From Pseudomonas arsenicoxydans (GTDB lineage Bacteria; Pseudomonadota; Gammaproteobacteria; Pseudomonadales; Pseudomonadaceae): a stretch of 64,000 nt of DNA. Below the pieces are notes generated by a model. That model had not been told where the DNA came from. It did not search any database and was given only the letters and a program-made list of their open reading frames with translations. The translations under genes were made by a program, and so were the position numbers. Location of the stretch: the NCBI RefSeq assembly GCF_900103875.1, contig NZ_LT629705.1:5899001-5963000 (forward strand), written 5' to 3'. Positions 17,946 through 24,852 of this stretch are shown in pieces. Each line of letters begins with the position of its first letter. Position 1 is the stretch's first letter.

Positions 17946-18563
17946 ATGTTCATCCGCGCATACCTCAGAGCATCGACCGAAGAGCAAGACGCCGGTCGCG
18001 CCCGGACATCTCTAGAGCAATTCGTCACCGACCATAACAAGGTCATCGCGAGTGTGTACCTGGAGAATGCCAGTGGCGCCACGGCAGATCGGCCCGAGTT
18101 ACTCCGCCTGCTCAAAGATGCACGCAAGGGTGATGTTCTTCTGGTGGAGTCGATAGACCGACTCTCCCGCTTGCCGGTGGAGGACTGGCAGAAGCTCAAG
18201 GCTGCGATCGACTCCAAGGGATTGCGTATCGTCGCGCTCGATTTGCCCACCAGCCACCAGGGAATGCAGGACACCAAGGGCGACGAGTTCACCGGGCGGA
18301 TGCTGGGAGCGATCAACTCGATGCTGGTGGAAATGATGGCCGCCATTGCCCGCAAGGATTACGAGCAGCGCCGGGAGCGTCAGGCGCAAGGGATCGAAAA
18401 GGCGAAGGCGGCCGGCAAGTACCAGGGCCGGCCAGTGGATGAGGATCTGCACAAGCGCGTGAAGGAGCTACTAGGCGCCGGGCTTGGGATTCGTGCGGCT
18501 GCCCGTCACGCGCAATGCTCGACCACAACTGTGCTCAGAATCCGCGACAGTCTGCCCGCGTGA
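17946..18563 (+). CDS. Serine recombinase (resolvase/invertase family)
   Basis: The ATG at 17946 follows GGAAGG, giving 205 residues, the usual small-resolvase length. The catalytic Ser is in YLRASTEEQ; the conserved LLVESIDRLSRLP and MLVEMMAAIARKDYEQRRERQAQGI helix are present. A C-terminal HTH follows (GLGIRAAARHAQCSTTTVLRI). It could resolve dimers, invert a segment, or regulate from the 34-bp palindrome upstream. Integration is already explained by the tyrosine integrase. A related HTH fragment lies at 19314-19388. Confidence 0.93.
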   Translation: MFIRAYLRASTEEQDAGRARTSLEQFVTDHNKVIASVYLENASGATADRPELLRLLKDARKGDVLLVESIDRLSRLPVEDWQKLKAAIDSKGLRIVALDLPTSHQGMQDTKGDEFTGRMLGAINSMLVEMMAAIARKDYEQRRERQAQGIEKAKAAGKYQGRPVDEDLHKRVKELLGAGLGIRAAARHAQCSTTTVLRIRDSLPA

Positions 18564-18640
18564 GCGGTCTACTTTTCAACCTGGAGCGCCTAGTGCTGGT
18601 CGCTCCGCCCATTACCAAGCTCCAATGGAAGGAACCGCGA

Positions 18641-19258
18641 ATGTCGTCGAACCTCATCAGCACCCTGCGCAATATCGCTGCTAAGCCGAATGCCAGCGCT
18701 ACCACGAAACTCATCACCGCCAGGCGCATCTGTCGCGTATTTGTTCGGCGCCTCGACTCAATCCAGATTGAGCGCCGCGCCATTCTCCGCGAAGCCGCCA
18801 AGCTGGAAGCATTTCTGCCATTTACCCGAAAGGCCATAGCAGGTCTAGAGCGCCGAGCGGAGGAACACCGAGAGGCTGAGCGCAGTGAGGCGCGGAGCGA
18901 GCTAATCGGTTTTGGTATGTCGCTGCTAGTGGACGTGGAAGGTCTGGCCGATGCCCTGGGCTTCGACCGGCTGTGTGACGTGCTAAGCGTCAGTTCGGTA
19001 CACCGTGAGCAGGCGCGACAGGATGGGGATGCGAGCATCTATAACCTGACGATGACTCTCAACCTGGAGGAAAGCGCCGGGCGAAAGCGCGAAGAATTTG
19101 ACGACGGCGGCCCACTCTTGCACGCCTTTGTCCCCATCGTAATGAACGCCTATGACAATCGTCCCGATCTACTGGAGGCCGCCAAGTTAGAGCTAGCCCA
19201 GCAACGGCGGCCCAAGCTGAGGGTGGTGCGTAACGCTGGGGAAGCTTGGCCGCTATAG
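18641..19258 (+). CDS. Hypothetical protein in the element's right end
   Basis: The ATG at 18641 follows GGAAGGAA, giving 205 residues. The N-terminal half is helical and very basic (ARRICRVFVRRLDSIQIERRAILREAAKLEAFLPF). A Glu/Arg-rich helix follows, and then a more globular C-terminal part (LLHAFVPIVMNAYDNRPDLLEAAKLELA). No signal peptide, membrane segment or known motif. It sits between the resolvase and a fragment of a second resolvase, so it may be cargo of an earlier recombinase-bounded segment. Confidence 0.65.
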   Translation: MSSNLISTLRNIAAKPNASATTKLITARRICRVFVRRLDSIQIERRAILREAAKLEAFLPFTRKAIAGLERRAEEHREAERSEARSELIGFGMSLLVDVEGLADALGFDRLCDVLSVSSVHREQARQDGDASIYNLTMTLNLEESAGRKREEFDDGGPLLHAFVPIVMNAYDNRPDLLEAAKLELAQQRRPKLRVVRNAGEAWPL

Positions 19259-19313
19259 TGTGACGCGTCACTGGTTGGAAAAATGCGCCGATCACTGTAC
19301 CGGGCAATGGACG

Positions 19314-19388
19314 ATAGGGATTCGCGCAACAGCTCGACACGCCAATTGCTCGACAACCACTGTGCTCCGGATCAGAGACTTGGCAACG
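19314..19388 (+). pseudogene. Fragment of a second resolvase gene (C-terminal HTH)
   Basis: The frame encodes GIRATARHANCSTTTVLRIRDLA, nearly the same as the resolvase C-terminus at about 18485-18550 (GIRAAARHAQCSTTTVLRIRDSL). The catalytic domain is absent. It is therefore the remnant of a paralogous resolvase gene, about 830 bp downstream of the intact copy. Confidence 0.8.
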
Positions 19389-19409
19389 GGCCGAGTGAAG
19401 AATGAAAAA

Positions 19410-19447
19410 AGCCCCGCCCGGGCAGTGTTCGGGCGGGGCTTTTTTTT
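19410..19447. terminator. Strong bidirectional terminator at the element's right end
   Basis: An 11-bp GC stem AGCCCCGCCCG/CGGGCGGGGCT has an A-run to the left and T8 to the right. It can stop rightward element transcripts and, on the minus strand, transcripts of the rebuilt tRNA-Arg 75 bp away. Confidence 0.9.
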
Positions 19448-19521
19448 GGCCTACTGCTGCCACCCTGCTGTCACGTGGAATTCAGACTGTCAGGAGAATG
19501 ACTTGAAAGACCCGGATTATA

Positions 19522-19568
19522 TGGTGTCCCAGGGCAGGTTCGAACTGCCAACCTTCCCCTTAGGAGGG
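19522..19568 (-). repeat. att direct repeat, right copy (within tRNA-Arg)
   Basis: These 47 bp are identical to 10954-11000. They form the 3' part of the intact tRNA-Arg gene, from the anticodon loop through CCA. Confidence 0.95.
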
Positions 19569-19598
19569 GGATGCTCTATCCAATTGAGCTACTGAGAC
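19522..19598 (-). tRNA. tRNA-Arg (anticodon CCU)
   Basis: This is a 77-nt cloverleaf on the minus strand. The acceptor is GTCTCAG paired with CTGGGAC, then A and encoded CCA. The anticodon loop is CTCCTAA between CCCC and GGGG, and the T arm contains GTTCGAAC. It is the integration target of the element; its 3' 47 nt now come from the element side. Confidence 0.96.
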
Positions 19599-19889
19599 AC
19601 AAGTCGCCCCGCAGACAATGCGGTGCGATAGACGGCGAGCATGTTAACGGGCAGGCCTGCGTTTGTCATGTCGTCCTTGGGCTTTTTAAGTGTAGGCAGA
19701 CGGCCCTCGACATCGTAGCTTTTGTTTACCGTGCAAATTGCATCCTTTCAAAATGCCATCATTGCAATTTGCAATGACCGGCTTACGCAACATTAACTTA
19801 ATTGCTTGTTTTTAAAGGATTTAATAGCCGTTAGACTGTTGGCACGCGGGCTGCTTTAGCTGTTCTCAAGAACAACGGAGGTCAGCCTC

Positions 19890-20123
19890 ATGAACCGCGC
19901 CCTTTTACTCTCGAATGCGATCGCCCTGGCCATTCTGTTGGGATTCCATTTTGCCCCCGAGAACGGTGCTGTTCAGGTCGCCCAACGCACGCCTCATTAC
20001 CTTCAGCTGCAAAAAGCCCCGCAATTGGCCGTCATGAGCGATCAGCGCGTCTTTGTCGGCCAAGACGTAAGCCAGCAATACGATCCGCCAGAAACACAGT
20101 CTTCCGAACGCTTGGTATTTTGA
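19890..20123 (+). CDS. Small hypothetical protein with N-terminal membrane helix
   Basis: The ATG at 19890 has GGAGG nine bases upstream, giving 77 residues. Residues 3-20 (RALLLSNAIALAILLGFHF) form a signal-anchor or uncleaved signal. The rest is polar and Gln-rich, and ends SSERLVF. It is followed 23 bp later by another small membrane protein on the same strand, so they probably form an operon. No family recognised. Confidence 0.7.
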   Translation: MNRALLLSNAIALAILLGFHFAPENGAVQVAQRTPHYLQLQKAPQLAVMSDQRVFVGQDVSQQYDPPETQSSERLVF

Positions 20124-20146
20124 TTTACCCCTATCAGGAGCACAGC

Positions 20147-20326
20147 ATGTCCAAATCAGCCGCAGGATTTCTGATCCTTGCCTTACTGAGCGGCATTCTT
20201 CATCTGTCATTGATTCAGGACGCGGTTGTTACCCTGCCCCTGATTGCCTGCGGCGTTTTTAGCGGGCTGTTCGTGCTGGCGCTGATTGCCGGCCGCAAAT
20301 TCAAGTTCGATCCGGTTCTACGCTGA
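20147..20326 (+). CDS. Small two-helix membrane protein
   Basis: The ATG at 20147 follows AGGAG, giving 59 residues. Two hydrophobic helices (GFLILALLSGILHLSLI and LPLIACGVFSGLFVLALIA) are followed by a basic end (GRKFKFDPVLR), so the C-terminus is probably cytoplasmic. The tail overlaps the end of the convergent phnN by 26 bp. Function unknown. Confidence 0.75.
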   Translation: MSKSAAGFLILALLSGILHLSLIQDAVVTLPLIACGVFSGLFVLALIAGRKFKFDPVLR

Positions 20327-20873
20327 GCGCAATGAACTTCAGAAGGTTTTGAACGGTGATGGCCAGCTCGCCAGAGTTGTCGAGTTGATAAATTTGCACA
20401 TCACCGACTGAATCGCTTGCCGTAAACAGCGCGTTACGGCGCAACCTCTCTTCAATTTGCGCAAGACTCTCACGATTACGCCGTAGCAGTCGCTCGCGCA
20501 ATACCTCTTCCTTGACCGTCAACAAAACTGGCAGCAGCGTGGGATAGCGCTGCAGTGCCTCGGCCAAATGACCTCGAGACCCGTTGACCAATACCTGCCG
20601 ACCCTCCTTGAGCCAGTGATCGATCTGGATCGGAATACCGTAATCGAGCCCATTGGCGTTCCATGACAGTGCGAACTCACCCGCCTGCCGACGCCGTTCG
20701 AACGCCTCATGGCTGACACCAATGGCATCCTCGCCCACGGACTCGGCGGAACGCGTGATAACCCGACGTACCACCTCGCAGTCAATCGACTGAAGGGGTT
20801 TTCGCGCCGCTTCTATGAGGCTGTCCTTACCTGAGCCGGAGGGCCCCATCAAATAAATCAGCCTGCCATCCAT
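20301..20873 (-). CDS. phnN: Ribose 1,5-bisphosphate phosphokinase PhnN
   Basis: This 190-residue protein has the P-loop GPSGSGKDS at residues 10-18 and a guanylate-kinase-like fold pattern (VVRRVITR, YGIPIQIDHWLKEGRQVLVNGSRG). PhnN makes phosphoribosyl pyrophosphate from ribose 1,5-bisphosphate in phosphonate use, and also serves as an alternative PRPP source. The other phn genes are not adjacent here, so a stand-alone role is likely. A guanylate kinase is the main alternative; the sequence follows PhnN more closely. Confidence 0.9.
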   Translation of the reverse strand: MDGRLIYLMGPSGSGKDSLIEAARKPLQSIDCEVVRRVITRSAESVGEDAIGVSHEAFERRRQAGEFALSWNANGLDYGIPIQIDHWLKEGRQVLVNGSRGHLAEALQRYPTLLPVLLTVKEEVLRERLLRRNRESLAQIEERLRRNALFTASDSVGDVQIYQLDNSGELAITVQNLLKFIALSVEPDRT

Positions 20874-21175
20874 CCTGAATCATACCTCTGTGAGCATGCG
20901 CCACTAGTAAATCGGCCATTTGCCACTATCCTGTATAAGGTAAGGACCACGGATCGAATCCGCATAGCATGCACCCTCAGGCGTTTTTGGACACCACCTG
21001 TCGGGCAAAGGACGCGATCAGCGAAATGGCACTGGAGCAAACTTTTCAAACCAGTCCGCATTTCTGATAATTGGTGCTGGCATAACGCCTTTATCCAGTT
21101 CAATATTTGTCACAGAATTGACGCCAATGATCTGGCTTCCTTGAGGCATGATGCGAGCCTCTATCAATTCAGGTT
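20874..21175. other. Intergenic region between phnN and amrZ, no supported gene
   Basis: The minus strand holds a protein-like frame ending at 21018 (PELIEARIMPQGSQIIGVNS...), with a TTG as its only start and a stop codon just upstream. It may be a gene remnant and is not called as a gene. Confidence 0.4.
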
Positions 21176-21202
21176 GAACATTTGGCCATAGTGCTTGTCC
21201 TA
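21176..21202 (+). promoter_or_regulatory. Candidate AlgU (sigma22) promoter of amrZ
   Basis: GAACAT (21176-21181) and TCCTA (21198-21202) are separated by 16 bp, close to the AlgU pattern GAACTT-N16/17-TCTGA. The position is about 55 bp before the amrZ start. amrZ is AlgU-dependent in P. aeruginosa. Confidence 0.35.
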
Positions 21203-21259
21203 TTTGACATCCTGCGGCCAATCCCGAGAACCGCTCCCCTGAACTAACCGGTTAAATAT

Positions 21260-21586
21260 ATGCGCCCATTGAAACAGGCAATTTATTCCAGCCGTACGGC
21301 TGACAAGTTCGTCGTACGTCTGCCAGACGGAATGCGTGAACGCATTGCCGAGGTGGCTCGCAATCATCATCGCAGCATGAATTCCGAAATCATTGCGCGC
21401 CTTGAGCAGAGTCTTATTCAGGAAGGCGCACTGGGCGAAGAATTAAGCATGCGCCTGGACAGCCCGGAGCTGTCATTGCACGAACGCGAACTGCTGCAAC
21501 GTTTCCGCCAGCTCTCCCACCGCCAGCAAAACGCTCTTGTTTCGCTGATTGCGCATGATGCCGAATTGGCCGCAGACGCTTCCTGA
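21260..21586 (+). CDS. amrZ: Ribbon-helix-helix transcription factor AmrZ (AlgZ)
   Basis: This 108-residue protein matches P. aeruginosa AmrZ over its whole length as far as I remember that sequence. It starts MRPLKQA, has the Arc-like DNA-binding strand [15 protein letters not shown] and helices [17 protein letters not shown], and ends with a tetramerisation domain [21 protein letters not shown]. AmrZ governs alginate, motility, c-di-GMP and biofilm genes and represses its own promoter. It is monocistronic, with its own terminator. No clear Shine-Dalgarno precedes the ATG. Confidence 0.95.
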   Translation: MRPLKQAIYSSRTADKFVVRLPDGMRERIAEVARNHHRSMNSEIIARLEQSLIQEGALGEELSMRLDSPELSLHERELLQRFRQLSHRQQNALVSLIAHDAELAADAS

Positions 21587-21602
21587 TTCAACCCGAAAGC
21601 TC

Positions 21603-21632
21603 AAGCCAGCGTAATTGCTGGCTTTTTTTTGC
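21603..21632 (+). terminator. amrZ terminator
   Basis: The hairpin AAGCCAGC-GTAATT-GCTGGC is followed by T8, 17 bp after the amrZ stop. Confidence 0.88.
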
Positions 21633-21648
21633 CTGAAATTCGGCCACA

Positions 21649-21675
21649 AAAAACCCGCCGATTGGCGGGTTTTTA
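21649..21675. terminator. mgtE terminator (bidirectional)
   Basis: The stem ACCCGCC/GGCGGGT has A-rich left and T5 right flanks. It lies just beyond the mgtE stop. Confidence 0.82.
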
Positions 21676-21688
21676 ATGGGCACTCAAC

Positions 21689-23131
21689 TCAAAGCAGGAA
21701 TATTGTCGCCAGCCCCAGGAAGATGAAGAAGCCGCCACTGTCGGTCATGGCAGTGATCATCACACTGGCCCCCATCGCAGGATCGCGCCCAAGCCGCGCC
21801 AGCGTCATCGGTATCAACACCCCCGCCAACGCCGCCAGCAACAGGTTAAGCGTCATGGCGGCAGTCATCACTACCCCCAGGGACCAACTGCCATACAGCA
21901 GATAGGCGACGATACCAATCACGCCGCCCCACACCAGCCCGTTGATCAAACCAACGGCCAACTCTTTGCGCATCAGGCGCGAGGTGTTGCCGGTGCTCAC
22001 CTGATCCAGCGCCATGGCCCGAACGATCATGGTGATGGTCTGGTTGCCCGAGTTGCCCCCGATACCCGCCACGATGGGCATCAATGCCGCCAGCGCCACC
22101 AGCTTCTCGATGGAGCCTTCGAACAGACCGATCACCCGGGAGGCGATAAACGCGGTGATCAGGTTTACCGCCAACCAGGCCCAACGGTTGCGCAGGGATT
22201 TCCAGACCGAAGCAAAGATGTCTTCTTCTTCGCGCAGACCCGCCATGTTGAGAACTTCGTTTTCGCTCTCTTCACGAATCAGGTCGACCATTTCATCGAT
22301 GGTCAGACGGCCGATCAGCTTGCCGTTCTTGTCGACCACGGGGGCCGAGATCAAGTCGTAACGTTCGAATGCCTGAGCTGCGTCGTAAGCGTCCTCGTCC
22401 GGGTGAAAACTCACCGGGTCGCTGGCCATGACTTCCGACACCTGTTTTTCCGGATCGTTGACCAGCAAACGCTTGATCGGCAGCACGCCCTTGAGCACAC
22501 CGTCGTTGTCGACCACAAACAATTTGTCGGTGTGGCCAGGCAATTCCTTGAGACGACGCAGGTAACGCAAAACCACTTCGAGACTGACGTCCTCACGGAT
22601 GGTCACCATCTCGAAGTCCATCAGCGCACCGACTTGCTCCTCGTCATAGGACAACGCGGAGCGCACGCGCTCACGTTGTTGAGTGTCGAGGGTTTCCATC
22701 AGCTCGTGGACGACGTCTCGCGGCAGCTCGGAGGCCAGGTCAGCGAGTTCATCGGCGTCCATGTCCTTGGCCGCAGCCAGGAGCTCGTGATCGTCCATGT
22801 CGGCGATCAGGGTTTCACGAACCGAGTCGGATACTTCGAGGAGAATGTCGCCGTCGCGATCAGCCTTGACCAGTTGCCAGAGCGTCAGACGGTCGTCCAG
22901 CGGCAAGGCTTCGAGGATGTAGGCAACGTCGGCGGAGTGCAGATCATCGAGCTTGCGCTGCAGCTCGACGAGGTTTTGCCGGTGAACCAGGTTCTCGACC
23001 CGGTCGTGATGCGGACCTTCCTGGCGATGAGTCAGGTCTTCGACCACCCGCTGGCGCTGCAGCAGCTCAATGACTTGAGCGAGGCGGTCCTGCAAGCTTT
23101 CTTGTGTTTTCTTTACTTCAACATCGGACAT
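21689..23131 (-). CDS. mgtE: Magnesium transporter MgtE
   Basis: The start was placed at MSDVEVKKTQ (23131) after GGAG, giving 480 residues. The N-terminal MgtE superhelical domain is at about residues 50-150. Paired CBS domains follow (about 150-275, LFVVDNDGVLKGVLPIKRLL and SAPVVDKNGKLIGRL). A connecting helix leads to five membrane helices with GIGGNSGNQTITMIVRAMA, the conserved family pore signature. It mediates Mg2+ (possibly Co2+) uptake and is gated by cytosolic Mg2+ through the N and CBS domains. Confidence 0.95.
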   Translation of the reverse strand: MSDVEVKKTQESLQDRLAQVIELLQRQRVVEDLTHRQEGPHHDRVENLVHRQNLVELQRKLDDLHSADVAYILEALPLDDRLTLWQLVKADRDGDILLEVSDSVRETLIADMDDHELLAAAKDMDADELADLASELPRDVVHELMETLDTQQRERVRSALSYDEEQVGALMDFEMVTIREDVSLEVVLRYLRRLKELPGHTDKLFVVDNDGVLKGVLPIKRLLVNDPEKQVSEVMASDPVSFHPDEDAYDAAQAFERYDLISAPVVDKNGKLIGRLTIDEMVDLIREESENEVLNMAGLREEEDIFASVWKSLRNRWAWLAVNLITAFIASRVIGLFEGSIEKLVALAALMPIVAGIGGNSGNQTITMIVRAMALDQVSTGNTSRLMRKELAVGLINGLVWGGVIGIVAYLLYGSWSLGVVMTAAMTLNLLLAALAGVLIPMTLARLGRDPAMGASVMITAMTDSGGFFIFLGLATIFLL

Positions 23132-23452
23132 AGGCGAACTCCACTCCCAGCAGCGGGGCACGCCGGAAGGATCAATCAGTCAATTCATGATTGGAAAAAC
23201 GGGATACTGAGTAACTACTGGGTAAGTCCATGGAGGTATTCCACAAGCCCCGGCGGGGCTGACGGGCGCAATGATACACCGCCCGACGGTTTTAAACGTT
23301 AAAAAATCGTGGCTGAAACAAGCGGTTGCAAGACAAAGCTGAGTGCAGTCCTGATCTATCAAATTGCGACGACTCATTCTGAAAAGAAAACACACCACCG
23401 CTGAAAAATGTAGCGACTACCCTTGGGCTTGGACCGTCATGGAGGACGCCAA
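23132..23452. other. Divergent intergenic region between mgtE and the DUF4124 gene
   Basis: The mgtE leader holds a short GC hairpin (AGCCCC-GGC-GGGGCT, 23246-23260) without a T-run. I cannot match it to a known Mg2+ riboswitch. Nothing else was recognised. Confidence 0.4.
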
Positions 23453-23971
23453 ATGCCATCTCATTCACATTATTTTTTTCTGACCATCCTGTTCTGCCTG
23501 CCACCCTGCCTGCACGCACAGACCATTCACCGCTGCGAAGCCGATGACGGAAGCATTACGTTCACCACCTTGAGCTGTACTGCCGGAGAAAATTTCTCGT
23601 TGCAGGATGTCCGCGCACTTCCCCCAAGCAGCACAGTGGCGCTCATGCCGGAAGCCGACAATCGCGAAAAAACTGACACGAAAGTAAAAAGAAGAGAACC
23701 GACCATTGTCGGCAAGACCGAGGATAAATGTGGAAACCTGATCAGCGCCAGGGAGCGACGCGAAGCGATCATCAACCAACGAGTCATCGCCGGCATGAGC
23801 CAGCAGGACGTCGAGAGCGCCCTTGGCAAGCCCGACAAGGTCAGCGTTCGCAATTCAGCCACGAGCTACCGCTACGACACCAAGCGAGGTCGTAGCGCAA
23901 ACGTGGAGTTCGACGAGAAAGGATGCACCAAAGGAAAAGCCAAATCCCAGACGGCAAAAAGCCCGCGTTAA
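23453..23971 (+). CDS. Secreted DUF4124-type protein
   Basis: The ATG at 23453 follows GGAGG, giving 172 residues. A signal peptide (FFLTILFCLPPCLHA) is followed by QTIHRCEADDGSITFTTLSC, the short beta motif typical of DUF4124. After a charged linker, a C-terminal domain (RVIAGMSQQDVESALGKPDKV) resembles the SmpA/BamE-like 'marginal helix' pattern of periplasmic proteins. It is probably periplasmic; function unknown. It ends at a terminator shared with tRNA-Arg. Confidence 0.8.
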   Translation: MPSHSHYFFLTILFCLPPCLHAQTIHRCEADDGSITFTTLSCTAGENFSLQDVRALPPSSTVALMPEADNREKTDTKVKRREPTIVGKTEDKCGNLISARERREAIINQRVIAGMSQQDVESALGKPDKVSVRNSATSYRYDTKRGRSANVEFDEKGCTKGKAKSQTAKSPR

Positions 23972-23985
23972 ACGCGGGCTTTTTG
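23956..23985. terminator. Bidirectional terminator between the DUF4124 gene and tRNA-Arg
   Basis: The stem AGCCCGCG/ACGCGGGCT with TTAA loop and A5/T5 flanks lies between the convergent units. Confidence 0.88.
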
Positions 23986-23990
23986 GTGTT

Positions 23991-24067
23991 TGGTGCACTC
24001 GACAGGATTCGAACCTGTGACCGCTCGGTTCGTAGCCGAGTACTCTATCCAGCTGAGCTACGAGTGC
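23991..24067 (-). tRNA. tRNA-Arg (anticodon ACG), copy 1
   Basis: This 77-nt tRNA has acceptor GCACTCG/CGAGTGC, discriminator A and encoded CCA. The anticodon loop CTACGAA lies within CTCGG/CCGAG. It is identical to copy 2, 71 bp away. Confidence 0.96.
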
Positions 24068-24138
24068 ATTTGTGTTTTTAGACCAGATCACAACTGGTTG
24101 AAGCCAAGTCATTCACATTACTGCAACTGACTCTTAAA

Positions 24139-24215
24139 TGGTGCACTCGACAGGATTCGAACCTGTGACCGCTCGGTTCGTAGCCGAGTACTCTATCCAG
24201 CTGAGCTACGAGTGC
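24139..24215 (-). tRNA. tRNA-Arg (anticodon ACG), copy 2
   Basis: The sequence is identical to the copy at 23991-24067, a tandem duplication. Both are probably processed from one transcript together with tRNA-Ser. Confidence 0.96.
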
Positions 24216-24322
24216 ATTTGTTGCCGCGCATTATAGGCCGTTTAATCTCTATGTAAAGCACTTTTTCTAGTAATTTCAAACACTTACCGAAAAAGCTAGA
24301 TTACAACGTACTACGCAAATAA

Positions 24323-24413
24323 TGGCGGAGAACGGGGGATTCGAACCCCCGACACCCTTTTGAGGTGTACTCCCTTAGCAGGGGAGCGCCTTCGGCCACT
24401 CGGCCAGCTCTCC
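24323..24413 (-). tRNA. tRNA-Ser (anticodon GCU)
   Basis: This 91-nt tRNA has acceptor GGAGAGC/GTTCTCC, discriminator G and encoded CCA. The anticodon loop is CTGCTAA, and it has a long variable arm, as expected for serine. It lies downstream of rsmA, the order known in other pseudomonads. Confidence 0.95.
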
Positions 24414-24475
24414 GCAACACGGGGCGTATATTAACCAGCTTCTTCCCCGTTTGCAAACATAAAAAACGATAAAAA

Positions 24476-24664
24476 TTAATGGCTTGGTTCTTCGTCCTTC
24501 TCTTTCTTTATACGCAGGTAAATTTCCTCACGGTGGACCGCAACCTCTTTCGGGGCGTTGACACCGATACGCACTTGATTTCCTTTAACGCCGAGCACGG
24601 TCACGGTGATTTCGCCATCACCAATAATCAGGCTTTCTGCGCACCGACGAGTCAGAATCAGCAT
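24476..24664 (-). CDS. rsmA: Carbon storage regulator RsmA/CsrA
   Basis: Start at MLILTRR (24664), giving 62 residues. The family core is complete: [32 protein letters not shown] and the RNA-binding VAVHREEIY with its conserved Arg. RsmA dimers bind GGA motifs in leaders of target mRNAs and repress translation; Gac-controlled small RNAs remove them. The lysC-rsmA-tRNA-Ser order matches P. aeruginosa, which supports RsmA rather than RsmE or RsmI. Confidence 0.95.
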   Translation of the reverse strand: MLILTRRCAESLIIGDGEITVTVLGVKGNQVRIGVNAPKEVAVHREEIYLRIKKEKDEEPSH

Positions 24665-24815
24665 ACCTTTCTCCTCACGCATTTCATTTCAGGGACAACA
24701 GTCTGCAAAAAAAAGGCACTCGACCTACAACCTGAACGATCGCAGCCCTACATGCCTGAGTATTGACCAGCGCGAGCAAAAGAACAGTTCCTGGGTCGCG
24801 CTATTCAAAAATGAC

Positions 24816-24842
24816 AAAGGGCGCGGTCAGACCGCGCCCTTT
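24816..24842 (-). terminator. lysC terminator
   Basis: The stem AAAGGGCGCGGT/ACCGCGCCCTTT has a short loop and lies just past the lysC stop. Only a short T-run follows on the minus strand. Confidence 0.75.
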
Positions 24843-24852
24843 GGCGAACGCA

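Larger units (their letters stand above)
10954..19568. mobile_element. Integrative element in tRNA-Arg(CCU), phage-satellite-like
   Basis: The element is bounded by perfect 47-bp direct repeats. It has a tyrosine integrase just inside the left end, a divergent regulatory switch, a winged-helix protein with adjacent iteron-like repeats, an operon of small genes around a phage major capsid protein, and a serine recombinase with a small hypothetical gene at the right end. No terminase large subunit, portal, tail or lysis genes were found. The content fits a satellite that depends on a helper phage, or a strongly reduced prophage. The boundaries are certain; the lifestyle is inferred. Confidence 0.9.

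Noticed and set aside
19260..19595. 111-codon plus-strand frame at the element's right end
   Set aside because: It reads through a resolvase fragment, a terminator and the antisense of tRNA-Arg, so it is not a gene.
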